Source: Psychrobacter frigidicola (GTDB lineage: Bacteria > Pseudomonadota > Gammaproteobacteria > Pseudomonadales > Moraxellaceae). Taken from it: a stretch of DNA of 64,000 nt. The DNA is taken from positions 62,001 through 126,000 of the forward strand of contig NZ_VORZ01000003.1 in the NCBI RefSeq assembly GCF_007997305.1. The letters are read 5' to 3'. Shown here in pieces: positions 34,919 through 45,069 of this stretch; the stretch's first letter is position 1; every line of letters begins with the position of its first letter. The position numbers were made by a program, and so were the translations under genes. The notes beneath the pieces are model-generated. The model did not search any database. It saw only the letters and a list, made by a program, of their open reading frames with translations, and was not told where the DNA came from.

Positions 34919-37102
34919 TTAGCCCCGTCTTTTATGGTCACGATAATTATAATGCGGGTCATGTTTTACCGGTAACACTATTAAAAAGCGCGTGTGCCCG
35001 TTGATGGTATCGGTCGTAATATGACCTTGATGGGCGGTCACAATTTGTGTTACTAAGGATAAGCCAAGCCCTGACCCTTTTTTCTTTTGTTGCAAACGGA
35101 CAAAAGGGCTGAAAATCTCTTCACGCTTGTCTTCTGGAATACCGCAGCCTTCATCAATCACAGCTAGAACTGCATAGTTTGGTAGCGGACGTGTAGGTTC
35201 AGGTTTGGCTCTTTTTAGATGCTTTTTAAATAAGCTTTCTTTGCGCTGCGCAGCGGGTGTCTCATTATTATTAATACTGGGATCACTGTTATTTTTCATA
35301 TTGGTCTTAGTTTGAGTATGGATAGATTTATTTTTATGGCTCACAGCTGTCTGTTTTGCTTGCCTTTGTCCTGCGACAGGTTCTTCAATATTAGGTACTG
35401 CCCGCCAGCTGACCTTTTTAATTTTATCGATTAAGTCAGTCGTGAATTTATTATAATTAGAAAATAAAGCGTTGGTATTAATAAAAGATGTTGCCGTTGA
35501 GAAAGTTTTATCGAGCGCACCATCCAATGAGTTCTGTGGGGCATGTGATAGCTCTTGATTTGTATCCATTGCTGATAGATCTATCGTCATCGGACTATCA
35601 GTAGCCTCATTAGGATTAATTTCATCACTATCATTAGCAAGTAAATCGTCAGTAGTTAAATTATCAACAATAAACGTCTCACCATTTTTATAAAGGGGCG
35701 GAGCGGGTAATAGTAATGCTGTTGATAACTCTGTAGTGTCTGATTTGGATTTATTAACGCTTTGAGCGTCATTGTTAGACGTTAAATTATCAGACAATAT
35801 AGAGATTCGCTGACCTTGTTCATTAATCTCGTAGTGCTCACCTTCAATGAGCGACTCGTCATAATGGTTATAATCTGCGCTATTATAATCCGTCAAACTG
35901 CTACCGACTACCGACTGTAATAAATAGTCCGGTATCGTATCCGCTTCGGCCTTATTTTGTACGCCATAAAGCAATAGAGTAACTGGAGGCTCACCGTGTA
36001 AGACGGCATTGTTTAATAAATTACGAATTAAATGAGTCAACATCAGCGGCTGACCCTCAATCACGATATGTTCACCGATTAAGGTCGCTTCAGGGTAATG
36101 TTGACGCTCTTGATTGACCAAATCGTATAGATCCATGCGCTCAATTTGCTGTAGCACGTGTCCGGCATCTAAACGACTGACGAGTAAAATGCTTTCAACC
36201 AAATCATTTAACCCTGATAAATCACGGTTTATGGCTTGGGCACGTTTATCAAATTTAGCCTTAGTATCTGTTGTCATGCTACTTGCCAGCATATCCATCA
36301 TTTCAATCTGCAAACGAATGCGGGTAATAGGCGTTCGCAGTTCATGAGAAGCGTGAGCTAGCAGTAAATTATTGGCTTCAATAAGATGTTCTATTTTTTG
36401 AGCGGCTTGGTTAAATCCGCGCGCCAATAACGCAATTTCGTCATTGCCGCGAGCGTTGACCCGGACTGTAAAGTCACCGTCACCCAGCTGAGTCATTTGT
36501 CGGCTCATCTGATTGATACGCCATGTCATGGAGCGTGCAATCCACCACAGCACGCCTGCCATAATAAGCAGTAACAGTAGCGTACCCGTAAATAAATTTA
36601 ATGCGGCAGACAGTACCGGTTTTTTAGGCGCCAAGCGTGATTCATATAGCAGCGTATAGCCAGTGCTACTATAAACCTGTGCTTGTTGGGTAGGCGTGGT
36701 ATCAGCAAAAGAAGGGAAGACCCGAGATAATAAAGAGGGCATAGCAGGCAACTCAGGCGGCATATCACTATTGTCTGTCTGCATAACCAGATGGCCATCA
36801 TGGTCATATAAGCCCATCTTTGCCTGTAAAGACTCATCAAAAATATCAAAACTTTTTTTGACCACCGCTAACATGAAGCGTGACTGTAGACGGTTATTTT
36901 TACTGACAGAAACATTAAGTTCTTGCAAAAAGGGATCTATTTGTCCCAAAATTTGCGTTGCCACAACCTCCGAGCGAATGCCCGCATCTTTGTCATGCAC
37001 AAGCTGCGTTAACAGCACCATTGCGACTGCAAATAAGATTAATGCCAGCATGACGCTGGCAAATAATCTAGCAAAGACAGAGTGAAAGCCGAGATGCTGC
37101 AT
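34919..37102 (-). CDS. Membrane sensor histidine kinase with a large insertion in the ATPase domain
   Basis: A 727-residue kinase. Transmembrane helices lie at about 13-33 and 167-190 and bracket a periplasmic sensor domain; a HAMP domain follows at about 190-243. The phospho-acceptor His253 sits in ASHELRTPITRI. The ATPase N box is RNLLNNAVLHG (about 360-370), but the G1 box VIDEGCGIPED does not appear until about 648-658 and the G2 box GSGLGLSLV until about 676-684. The roughly 260 residues between are low-complexity and polar, rich in Asn, Asp, Ser and Thr with a basic end. Its regulator gene lies 87 bases upstream. The signal sensed is unknown. Confidence 0.9.
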   Translation of the reverse strand: MQHLGFHSVFARLFASVMLALILFAVAMVLLTQLVHDKDAGIRSEVVATQILGQIDPFLQELNVSVSKNNRLQSRFMLAVVKKSFDIFDESLQAKMGLYDHDGHLVMQTDNSDMPPELPAMPSLLSRVFPSFADTTPTQQAQVYSSTGYTLLYESRLAPKKPVLSAALNLFTGTLLLLLIMAGVLWWIARSMTWRINQMSRQMTQLGDGDFTVRVNARGNDEIALLARGFNQAAQKIEHLIEANNLLLAHASHELRTPITRIRLQIEMMDMLASSMTTDTKAKFDKRAQAINRDLSGLNDLVESILLVSRLDAGHVLQQIERMDLYDLVNQERQHYPEATLIGEHIVIEGQPLMLTHLIRNLLNNAVLHGEPPVTLLLYGVQNKAEADTIPDYLLQSVVGSSLTDYNSADYNHYDESLIEGEHYEINEQGQRISILSDNLTSNNDAQSVNKSKSDTTELSTALLLPAPPLYKNGETFIVDNLTTDDLLANDSDEINPNEATDSPMTIDLSAMDTNQELSHAPQNSLDGALDKTFSTATSFINTNALFSNYNKFTTDLIDKIKKVSWRAVPNIEEPVAGQRQAKQTAVSHKNKSIHTQTKTNMKNNSDPSINNNETPAAQRKESLFKKHLKRAKPEPTRPLPNYAVLAVIDEGCGIPEDKREEIFSPFVRLQQKKKGSGLGLSLVTQIVTAHQGHITTDTINGHTRFLIVLPVKHDPHYNYRDHKRRG

Positions 37103-37189
37103 TATAAGGACTCTATTATCATAGGCTACTATTAGATTATATTGTTAGCAATAATACTAAATTATATTTTTTTGCAGGATTAGCACCTA

Positions 37190-37912
37190 TTAAACTTGAT
37201 CAGTTGCAAATTGATAACCCACACCGCGCACGGTAATAATACGTTTGGGCTGACGCGGATTGTCTTCAATTAATGCCCGTAAACGTGAAATATGGACATC
37301 AATGGCGCGGTCAATATTGTCTGAGCTGTCATCATTTGGCATCGCTTGCCACAGCTGCTCACGATTGAGAACCTTACCAGAATGGGTAGCGAAGTAATGC
37401 AACAGTTGAAACTGATGGGTGGTCAGGCGCACAGACTGCTCATCAATAGTTACCTCGTGGCTGTCAGGAAATACACTCAGGCGTCCAAAGGTTAAACTAT
37501 CTGACTGGCTATCAGCTTGATTCGGCTGCTCATGGCGACGAATGACTGAGCGTATACGGGCTAATAATTCACGCGGCTCAAAAGGTTTAGAGATATAATC
37601 GTCAGCACCCATCTCAAGGCCTAAAACGCGGTCGGTGGTATCGCCCTTAGCAGTCAGCATGATAATGGGAACTTTATTGGTGATATTGTTTTTATTGCCC
37701 CGAATCTTTTGGCAGACTTGCATACCGTCCATATCTGGCAGCATCAAATCAAGAATGACCAAATCAATATCACGTTCCTTGGTATCCAAAATCTCTAGCC
37801 CTTCTTGACCAAGACCAGCATGATGTACATCATAATAATTCATGGTCAGATAGTCGGTAATCAACTCGGCTAAATCAGGATCATCTTCAATCAATAAAAT
37901 CTGCTTACTCAT
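37190..37912 (-). CDS. OmpR-family response regulator
   Basis: A 240-residue regulator with a receiver domain (phospho-acceptor Asp55 in VILDLMLPDMDG, acidic pocket EDD at 9-11, Lys in YISKPFEPREL) and a C-terminal winged helix (VDVHISRLRALIEDNP then RIITVRGVGYQF). It is a DNA-binding transcription factor activated by the histidine kinase that follows after 87 bases. The sequence resembles the RstA/CpxR group. The adaptor-protein gene upstream on the same strand is a plausible target. The ATG follows AAAGGACACCCC. Confidence 0.94.
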   Translation of the reverse strand: MSKQILLIEDDPDLAELITDYLTMNYYDVHHAGLGQEGLEILDTKERDIDLVILDLMLPDMDGMQVCQKIRGNKNNITNKVPIIMLTAKGDTTDRVLGLEMGADDYISKPFEPRELLARIRSVIRRHEQPNQADSQSDSLTFGRLSVFPDSHEVTIDEQSVRLTTHQFQLLHYFATHSGKVLNREQLWQAMPNDDSSDNIDRAIDVHISRLRALIEDNPRQPKRIITVRGVGYQFATDQV

Positions 37913-38134
37913 GGGGTGTCCTTTATCTAATATTAAATTTTAGTTAAATATTTTAGTTATCGTTATTGATCATTTAAAGGTTATCGATAGTATTGTTAAT
38001 TATGATTTTTTAAGATGCTTAGAACTTTAAATTATTGATAATTTGATACTGCTTCTATTTTGCCTAATGTTAGTGGTCGCAAACAAGACACCCTTTGTTA
38101 ATATTTCTACACAATGTAACGCTTGCTGTTGTCA

Positions 38135-39322
38135 CTACGAAATCACTACTTTTTTACCAGCAGACTCAGGGGGCAGATTAACCAAGCAAATCAAGCTGTC
38201 ATTACTAACGCCAGCTATCAGATATTGTCCGGTACTCGGGTCATATTCGATAACCTCAACTGGCTGGCGGGTAAGACGCTGGTCTTGTTTGATAATCCAG
38301 ACGTTGGCGGTAAGTGGCGACAAGGGACGATAAGGAGGTTTTTGAATTTCGGTCAAATCAACATCATGAATGCCGTGTTTGGGTACAATAGTACCAACTT
38401 CTATTTGCCCATAATCAACGCGACCAGTAACAATGACATTAGGTTTGAGGGTGCCGCGACTGGCCTCGTTTTTCACGACGTGGACGTAGACCAACAGTTG
38501 CTCGATTTGTCTATTAATGGTCAGCTTACTGACTTGTCCGGTGAATTTATCGGTCATACCAGGGGCTGTAAAATTAACATTTTGTCCTACGGATAACTGG
38601 GATTCAGCTTGAATAGGCAATGTAGCAACAAAGCGCAAATCAGTATCATCACTTAAATGCAAGAGACGCTCGCGTGCACCAACGTGTTGTCCACTCTCAA
38701 CATAGACATTATCTACTCGCCCTGAGAAGCTTGCGCGTATGGTTATTGGTTGAGTGGTATTTTTAGAATTGACCACTTCTTGGAGGGTCGATTCTTGGTC
38801 ATTACTATTGTCTGTTTGTGTGTCAGCTGATGGTTTGGAAGAGACTAAAGCGGCGCTATCTGTTTCTGTTGTAGGGTTACTACTAGCCGTATCTGCGACA
38901 ATGCTATCATCAAGCTTTTGACGCTGAACAATTAATAATGGGGTGTCTTTTTCTACCCATTGACCTTTCGTGACCAGTACCTTTTGGATTTGTAAATCCT
39001 GTGCGGCGGTCATTTGCGCTTGCTGGATAGGCTCAATCTTACCTTGCAAACCAAGGCTTGGTTGATAGCGCGATGGCTTGACATCTAAAATGTATTCTGG
39101 CGTCATAGTGACACTATCAGCGTCAATAATAATAGGTGTCTTTTTTGCGCCATTAACTTCGTTATTGGCTGATGAAGCTGGCGGTTGGCAAGCTGTCACT
39201 AGCCCTGACATAAGCACCGTGCTAATTGAACAAAAAAGTACCCAAGCACGCAACAAATTGTTTGATACCAACCAACGTAAAATACGGCTCTTGTCATTTG
39301 CCAAAGACGTTATCCTTATCAT
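38135..39322 (-). CDS. HlyD/RND-type periplasmic adaptor lipoprotein
   Basis: About 395 residues. A basic start and hydrophobic helix end in a lipobox-like VTACQ (Cys about residue 45), so it is probably a lipoprotein. The two lipoyl half-motifs are visible: KVLVTKGQWVEKDTPLLIV before, and GRVDNVYVESGQHVGARERLL after, a polar linker of about 50 residues rich in Ser, Thr and Asp (about 138-190). Barrel and membrane-proximal domains follow. Adaptors normally carry a helical hairpin at that point; it is missing here. No RND pump or outer-membrane channel lies nearby. The start is uncertain: ATG 39322 or a downstream TTG. Confidence 0.8.
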   Translation of the reverse strand: MIRITSLANDKSRILRWLVSNNLLRAWVLFCSISTVLMSGLVTACQPPASSANNEVNGAKKTPIIIDADSVTMTPEYILDVKPSRYQPSLGLQGKIEPIQQAQMTAAQDLQIQKVLVTKGQWVEKDTPLLIVQRQKLDDSIVADTASSNPTTETDSAALVSSKPSADTQTDNSNDQESTLQEVVNSKNTTQPITIRASFSGRVDNVYVESGQHVGARERLLHLSDDTDLRFVATLPIQAESQLSVGQNVNFTAPGMTDKFTGQVSKLTINRQIEQLLVYVHVVKNEASRGTLKPNVIVTGRVDYGQIEVGTIVPKHGIHDVDLTEIQKPPYRPLSPLTANVWIIKQDQRLTRQPVEVIEYDPSTGQYLIAGVSNDSLICLVNLPPESAGKKVVIS

Positions 39323-39328
39323 TCCCAA

Positions 39329-40050
39329 TTACTCTCGTAAACCGACATTTTATTATATAGGTAAAGTACGCGCGGTGCGATAATAATGCGTTTGGTGTCA
39401 ACTTATCGAATAGAAAAGCACTAAATATATGTGCAGTAAATACAGAACTATTAAATAATTGCATGACAATAATTCAGTGTCATATAGCGATTTTTGACAA
39501 ACAATAAGTTTAATAAAATTAAATATGTGGATAACTGTTGCAGAGTGTGTTAAAACGGGCACACTAGATAACTCTGATACATAAGTGTTACAAAAGAATG
39601 GTTATTGACGGATGGCAAAAAGATAAAACCAGTAAATATCAGATGTTAACTTGAAAGTATATGAGACATAACTTAAGAGTGGTTAATTAAAATATTTTTA
39701 ATGAATCAGTTAATAATATGATATTTAAAGGTTAAAAGCTGCATCCATTAAGTGTTTTTTATTATTAATCGTTTGTCATTGTTGTCAACTGGTTTGAATT
39801 AACTATTGGTAATCTATAGTTCGGTTATAGAGTGTTCTTGCGCTGTGATTATTAATTAAACGTAAAGATTTGGAAGATATTGCTCCTATTGACATCCATC
39901 AAATTTTCGATTTGAAGTCTAGAATAAAGTCTAAAAAAAGCGACGGATAAGTGATGCGAGGTATCAGTTAAGTGCGTATAGTGACTGATAGGTGATGGCT
40001 TGGCCGATAAAAGTAAATTATATTAAGAATAAACAGTCGTTCATAGGATA
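39329..40050. other. 720-base gene-free stretch upstream of pilG
   Basis: An AT-rich region without a supportable gene. It holds the promoters of the adaptor gene and the pil-chp cluster. A perfect DnaA-box sequence TGTGGATAA (TTATCCACA on the minus strand) lies at 39526-39534, but only one copy is present. I see no clear -35/-10 pair near pilG. Confidence 0.4.
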
Positions 40051-40056
40051 ATGAGA

Positions 40057-40437
40057 ATGGAAAATAGTTTTGATGGATTAAAGGTTATGGTTATTGATGA
40101 CTCAAAGACCATTCGCCGTACGGCTGAGACCTTATTGCAAAAAGCAGGCTGTGAGGTGGTAACCGCCATTGATGGTTTTGATGCATTATCAAAGATCGTT
40201 GATAACAATCCAGACATTATTTTTGTTGATATTATGATGCCGCGTTTAGATGGATACCAGACTTGTGCCTTGATTAAAAATAACCCTGATTATGCGAGTA
40301 AACCAGTGATTATGCTGTCCTCAAAAGATGGTTTGTTTGATAAGGCACGCGGGCGCATTGTAGGATCTGATGAGTACCTAACTAAGCCATTTAGTAAAGA
40401 TGAGCTGTTTGATGCAATCAAAAAATATTGTTCATAG
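40057..40437 (+). CDS. pilG: Twitching motility response regulator PilG
   Basis: A 126-residue single receiver domain from ATG 40057. AGGA lies eight bases before this ATG and only two before the alternative at 40051. The phospho-acceptor is Asp58 in IFVDIMMPRLDG, with DD at 14-15 and Lys in YLTKPFSKDEL. PilG is phosphorylated by ChpA and promotes type IV pilus extension, partly by acting on the PilB motor and cAMP signalling in Pseudomonas. It is first in the pilG-H-I-J-K-chpA-B cluster. A perfect palindrome at 40531-40551 separates it from pilH. Confidence 0.95.
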   Translation: MENSFDGLKVMVIDDSKTIRRTAETLLQKAGCEVVTAIDGFDALSKIVDNNPDIIFVDIMMPRLDGYQTCALIKNNPDYASKPVIMLSSKDGLFDKARGRIVGSDEYLTKPFSKDELFDAIKKYCS

Positions 40438-40530
40438 TTGCCAGTTAGGTTGTGTGCAGGGGTACGACAAGAAGGTTTGCTTTTTGTCGACAGCTTGCTT
40501 GAATGTCAATTTTTACTGTTAAAACACGTA

Positions 40531-40551
40531 ACCTAAAATGCCATTTTAGGT
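40531..40551. promoter_or_regulatory. Perfect 21-base palindrome between pilG and pilH
   Basis: ACCTAAAATG and CATTTTAGGT flank a single central C. It starts 71 bases before the pilH ATG. The loop is too short for a standard terminator and there is no T tract, so an operator is the better guess. Confidence 0.45.
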
Positions 40552-40601
40552 GTTAACAATCCTATATTCTGATAGATATAACGAAAACCGAGGAAATATC
40601 C

Positions 40602-40964
40602 ATGACAACTGTGTTAGTCATTGACGACTCGCCATCTGAGATGGCGAAATTTCGTGACATGCTTGCAAAGAATAACTTTCAAGTGTTGGAAGCGGCCAAT
40701 GGTGAAGAAGGCTGCGCGATGGCTATTGAGCATCTGCCAGATGTGATATTGATGGACGTGGTTATGCCTGAGATGAATGGCTTTCAAGCCACACGCAAGA
40801 TTACTCGTGGTAAAACGACTTCTCATATACCGGTGGTGATTATCAGCACTAAAAATCAGGAGACGGATCGGGTTTGGGGTAAGCGTCAAGGCGCGAAAGA
40901 GTACTTGACTAAGCCTGTGGATGAGGCTGAGCTGATGCGCATTATTCGTAGCGTTACGGAGTAA
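40602..40964 (+). CDS. pilH: Twitching motility response regulator PilH
   Basis: A 120-residue single receiver domain with Asp52 in LMDVVMPEMNG, DD at 8-9 and Lys in YLTKPVDEAEL. PilH is the second output of ChpA; in Pseudomonas it promotes pilus retraction or acts as a phosphate sink balancing PilG. GAGGAAATATCC precedes the ATG. It ends three bases before pilI. Gene order and the split PVDEAELM end match PilH rather than PilG. Confidence 0.94.
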   Translation: MTTVLVIDDSPSEMAKFRDMLAKNNFQVLEAANGEEGCAMAIEHLPDVILMDVVMPEMNGFQATRKITRGKTTSHIPVVIISTKNQETDRVWGKRQGAKEYLTKPVDEAELMRIIRSVTE

Positions 40965-40967
40965 CTG

Positions 40968-41498
40968 GTGGCTTCAAGAGGATTCATAGAGCTATTACGC
41001 TTAGCCGATTTAGCTAAAGCGCGCAAAGTCGGTAGGCAAGGTGGTCAAGAGGCAGATTGGCGTGGGGTGGTGTTCGAGGTTGGGGGTCAACGTTTGGTAG
41101 CCCCGCTAGGTGAGGTATCTGAAGTACTTATGATGCCTGAATATACCAGCATGCCCATGGTGCAGCCTTGGTTAATTGGCATTGCTAATGTGCGTGGACG
41201 TTTGCTACCACTGACCGATTTAGCAAAGTTTCTGCATATTCCTAGTCGAGCTCGGCAGATGAGCCAGCGTAAAATTATTGTCATTGACCATCAGTCAATA
41301 TTTGTTGGATTGCTGGTTGACCAAGTGCTGGGTATCGAGCAGTTCACGCGCAGAGAGTACCGCGCTGAAGCGATTAATATTGATTCTCCCTTTGCGCCTT
41401 ATAATCATGGTAAGTTTTTGAAAAACGAACAGGACTGGTTTATTTTCATGCCCAGTTTGTTGGCACAAGATCCACGCTATATTGACGCTGCCATATAA
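40968..41498 (+). CDS. pilI: CheW-like coupling protein PilI
   Basis: A 176-residue CheW-fold protein that starts at GTG 40968, with GGAG at the end of pilH as the ribosome binding site. The core reads VVFEVGGQRLVAPLGEVSEV, then PWLIGIANVRGRLLPLTDL, the CheW signature, and VGLLVDQVLGIEQF. It links the receptor PilJ to the kinase ChpA at the inner membrane. It overlaps almost with pilH and is separated from pilJ by 215 bases. The GTG start is unusual but no ATG fits. Confidence 0.93.
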   Translation: MASRGFIELLRLADLAKARKVGRQGGQEADWRGVVFEVGGQRLVAPLGEVSEVLMMPEYTSMPMVQPWLIGIANVRGRLLPLTDLAKFLHIPSRARQMSQRKIIVIDHQSIFVGLLVDQVLGIEQFTRREYRAEAINIDSPFAPYNHGKFLKNEQDWFIFMPSLLAQDPRYIDAAI

Positions 41499-41713
41499 AG
41501 ATTACAATAAAACTTTGTCTCGTTCTGAGTGCAAAGTAGCGATAAGCAACCATCAATAGCTAACAATGAATTAATAATGACTGGCATGCCATGATGATAT
41601 GTCGGCAATCATATTGACTTTAATACCACTTTTTTTAGCGATAGCTAATGAATAACGTTGATTAAAGTCAGTCACGATAAGCCTTAGACGACTGTTTGGA
41701 AGGAATAAGCACG

Positions 41714-43807
41714 ATGAGTGATGTTATAAAAAGTCTTGTCACTGGCACTCAAAGAAAAACGCCAGCCATCAAGGATGCCAGTAATAAAGGAAAAATATTG
41801 TTAGGGCTATTTACCTTAGTGAGTGTCATCAGTTTGGTTTGGCTGATTAATTCGTTATTGTCGGTAAGTTCCTATTTAAACAATATCAACCAGTTAGAAG
41901 TCAGCTCTAATAATATCGTAAGACATGTCAACGATGCGACATTCTCGCGTGATACGGCGCTGAGTGCTAGCGCTTATGATGCCCTACAAACAGACGTCCA
42001 GAAGTATGAAGCTGCCTTAGCGTTAGCCCAGAAAAATGCCACTGACAATCAAGCCGTTTTTGCAACACTTGCAGAACAATGGCAAGCTAATAAAGAAAAA
42101 ATTGATTATGTTCTAACGCATCGTAATGAAGTCAATGCGCTACAACAATCAAGAGACAGTGTCGCAAATGCCAACAAACAACTGCAAAGCGATTATGGTC
42201 AAGCGATAGAGCAAGCCGTTAGCGCTAAACTGCCAACCGCTGCCATCAGTACAATGCAGACCCAAACCTTACGCGCTGAGCGTCTGTCTACTGAAATGGA
42301 CAAATTAACGCGTGGTCTTGATGGTACGCCTGCGGGCTTTAAACAAGAAGCAGATGCGTTTGCTCAAACACTAAGTACGCAGCAGCAAAACTATGGTGCG
42401 ACAGTGCCTGCCCTACAGAATATCGCTGAGACTTATAACCAAGCTATCGCTCCTATGGTAGAACAACTGGTGTCATTGAATAATCCTGCTATTGAGTCGC
42501 GCGAAAATGCGCGCGCGTTAGGTGAGCTTGCTACTGAGACTCAAGCGCAGTTGGCTGATATTAATCGCGATATCTTGAAGCGTAGTAGTGTGACTTTACC
42601 TGCATTTCTATTCTTATTAGGCTTGTTAGGTCTATTGTATGCGCTCTCGCAGCTGCTACAGCATCGCGGTGGTTCTGAGCGCTTAATGATTGAAAAAGAA
42701 ACCCTACGTCGCCGTCAGGAGTCAGAAACTGATTCAGAGCGCGCGCGCCAAATCCAAGAAGAAAATGAGCGTAATCAGATTGCTATTTTGCGCCTACTTG
42801 ATGAGCTTGGTGACTTAGCAGAAGGGGATTTAACGGTCAATGCCACGGTATCCGAAGACTTTACTGGGGCGATTGCAGACTCAGTGAACTTTGCTATTGA
42901 CCAATTACGCCAGCTGGTATTGGTCATTAACAGCACAGCAGATCGCGTCTCGCAGTCCTCTGAAAAAACGCAGATGAATGCGGTTGAGCTTGCTGAGGCC
43001 TCTGAACATCAAGCCCAAGAAATCGCTGGGGTGTCCGCAGCGATCAACGAGATGGCTGTATCAATTGATCAGGTATCAACCAACGCTACTGAATCGGCGA
43101 CGGTTGCTCAACGCTCGGTTGCCATCGCCTATAACGGTGCTGATGTGGTACAGCGCTCAATCGAAGGCATGAACGTGATTCGTAACCAGATTCAAGACAC
43201 CTCAAAACGTATCAAACGTTTGGGTGAGTCGTCACAAGAGATTGGTGATATCGTCAGCTTAATTAATGACATTGCGGATCAAACCAACGTCTTGGCACTG
43301 AACGCCGCTATTCAGGCATCAATGGCAGGAGAAGCAGGGCGTGGTTTTGCAGTGGTTGCCGATGAAGTTCAACGTTTGGCCGAGCGTTCAGCCAATGCGA
43401 CCAAACAGATTGAAACGTTGGTAAAGACCATTCAGGCTGATACTAACGAAGCGGTTATGTCGATGGAATCAACCACCTCTGAGGTGGTACGCGGTGCTCG
43501 CTTAGCAAAAGATGCAGGTGAAGCGTTGGAAGAAGTGCAAAGTGTTTCAAACACGCTGGCTGATTTGATTCAAAACATCTCTAACGCCGCCCAACAACAG
43601 GCAGAATCTGCCGGTCATATCTCTAATACCATGAATATTATTCAAGACATTACCTCACAAACGTCATCTGGTACGCTGGCGACCGCGCGTTCGGTTGGTG
43701 AGCTGAGCGAGATGGCAGTGGCGTTACAAGAGTCAGTTACGGGCTTTAAGTTGTCTAATGATGATGAGCACTTGCATGACAACTTTAACGGTTTTCAAAT
43801 TGTGTAA
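41714..43807 (+). CDS. pilJ: Type IV pilus methyl-accepting chemoreceptor PilJ
   Basis: A 697-residue chemoreceptor from ATG 41714, eight bases after GGAAGGA. The upstream TTG at 41696 is rejected. Membrane helices lie at about 25-48 and 295-315, with a mostly helical periplasmic PilJ sensor domain between. A HAMP region follows and then the signalling domain, whose hairpin tip includes [19 protein letters not shown] and [18 protein letters not shown]. In Pseudomonas PilJ senses pilin and surface contact. The C terminus ([12 protein letters not shown]) lacks the NWETF-type tether. Confidence 0.95.
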   Translation: MSDVIKSLVTGTQRKTPAIKDASNKGKILLGLFTLVSVISLVWLINSLLSVSSYLNNINQLEVSSNNIVRHVNDATFSRDTALSASAYDALQTDVQKYEAALALAQKNATDNQAVFATLAEQWQANKEKIDYVLTHRNEVNALQQSRDSVANANKQLQSDYGQAIEQAVSAKLPTAAISTMQTQTLRAERLSTEMDKLTRGLDGTPAGFKQEADAFAQTLSTQQQNYGATVPALQNIAETYNQAIAPMVEQLVSLNNPAIESRENARALGELATETQAQLADINRDILKRSSVTLPAFLFLLGLLGLLYALSQLLQHRGGSERLMIEKETLRRRQESETDSERARQIQEENERNQIAILRLLDELGDLAEGDLTVNATVSEDFTGAIADSVNFAIDQLRQLVLVINSTADRVSQSSEKTQMNAVELAEASEHQAQEIAGVSAAINEMAVSIDQVSTNATESATVAQRSVAIAYNGADVVQRSIEGMNVIRNQIQDTSKRIKRLGESSQEIGDIVSLINDIADQTNVLALNAAIQASMAGEAGRGFAVVADEVQRLAERSANATKQIETLVKTIQADTNEAVMSMESTTSEVVRGARLAKDAGEALEEVQSVSNTLADLIQNISNAAQQQAESAGHISNTMNIIQDITSQTSSGTLATARSVGELSEMAVALQESVTGFKLSNDDEHLHDNFNGFQIV

Positions 43808-43865
43808 TGCTTAGCAATGATTTTAGGCATCTATTTTTGGGTGTCTATTTCTTAGTCCGTTAATA

Positions 43866-44852
43866 ATGACCATAGTAGGCTATGTGAATAATTCTATTCA
43901 AACACACCCTGTGCTATGCCCTAGTAGTACAAATGATAAGGTTCACCAACCATTAAAAACGCTTAAACCCTCAGCATGGCTTAGTGTCTCTAATGCCCCG
44001 CAGTGGCGGCATTTTGTTGAACAAGAGATTGGCTTTGTACTGCCCGATGAACAGCTGCAATGGTTGTTGAACGCCGTTGATAATACCGCTAGAGTTAAGG
44101 GACTGTCACTAGACGAGCTGTGGACAGCCGTGCAGATAAACAGCGTGATACGTCAAAGATTAATCGATACGGTACTGATTTCTGAAAGTCGTTTTTTTCG
44201 GCATTTGCCATCGATAGAGTTCGTGGCTGAACTGGCAGAGTTGACAAATCAGCAGCCCACGCCGCTATCAACACACGTTGATAAAGACACAGCCACACCA
44301 TTTACACCCTTTAATATTTGGAGCGTGGGCTGCTCAACAGGGCAAGAGGTGTGGTCATTAGTAATGAGCTTAGCGGCAAAGCAACTGAATGATTTTACGG
44401 TTTTGGGGACAGATGTCAGTGCGCAAGGATTGGCGCAGGCCCGCGCCGGACAATACGGATTTCGGCAATGCCGCCCTATCCCGCAATCTTGTCAGCAGTT
44501 TATAAAACCGATAACGGGAACTGATAACTTAATAAACTCTTCTTTGCACACAGTTAGTGAATCAACTTGGCAAGTAGATTTGGCGTTGCGGCAATACGTA
44601 AATTTTGCATGGCATAATATTTTTACTCAAGAGATGCCGACTTTAGATTTGCAACAGGTCATTATCTGCCAAAATGTGCTGATATACTTTCGTCAGTTTG
44701 ACCAGCGTGATATTTTAGCCAGATTGGCAGCACAATGTGCAGTAGGGGGTCATATTATCTTAGCGCCAGGGGAGGCGTTTTGGTGGCGCCCGCATAATAT
44801 GCGCCGTATTAACCATTCGAAGGTGAACGTTTGGCAAAAGATAAGTGCATAA
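43866..44852 (+). CDS. pilK: CheR-type methyltransferase PilK
   Basis: A 328-residue S-adenosylmethionine-dependent methyltransferase. SRFFRHLPSIEF is the CheR entry motif, WSVGCSTGQEVWSLVM the SAM-binding loop, and VIICQNVLIYF the conserved NVLIYF segment. It would methylate glutamates on PilJ for adaptation. The length of the spacer between the first two motifs, with a Thr/Pro/His-rich loop, is longer than in E. coli CheR. No clear ribosome binding site is seen before the ATG at 43866. The 217 bases to chpA hold no gene. Confidence 0.9.
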   Translation: MTIVGYVNNSIQTHPVLCPSSTNDKVHQPLKTLKPSAWLSVSNAPQWRHFVEQEIGFVLPDEQLQWLLNAVDNTARVKGLSLDELWTAVQINSVIRQRLIDTVLISESRFFRHLPSIEFVAELAELTNQQPTPLSTHVDKDTATPFTPFNIWSVGCSTGQEVWSLVMSLAAKQLNDFTVLGTDVSAQGLAQARAGQYGFRQCRPIPQSCQQFIKPITGTDNLINSSLHTVSESTWQVDLALRQYVNFAWHNIFTQEMPTLDLQQVIICQNVLIYFRQFDQRDILARLAAQCAVGGHIILAPGEAFWWRPHNMRRINHSKVNVWQKISA

Positions 44853-45069
44853 ACTTAGTAACCCGTTCTAATAAGTAAGTAAAACGTTTTGATAAGAATA
44901 AGCTGTCTCCAAATGAAGTAAAAATATGAGAACCAGCAAAACGAAACAATAGTAGAAAAACACCCTAGTATACTGAATATAGTTACATGTTAGACGCTGA
45001 CAACCACTAATCACGATAGCAATTTGACATGACCGCGTGGATTAACGATAAACGAGTTAGGATAATCCT

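Noticed and set aside
39526..39534. DnaA box as a replication origin signal
   Set aside because: A single box without AT-rich unwinding element, dnaA or parAB neighbours does not make an origin.
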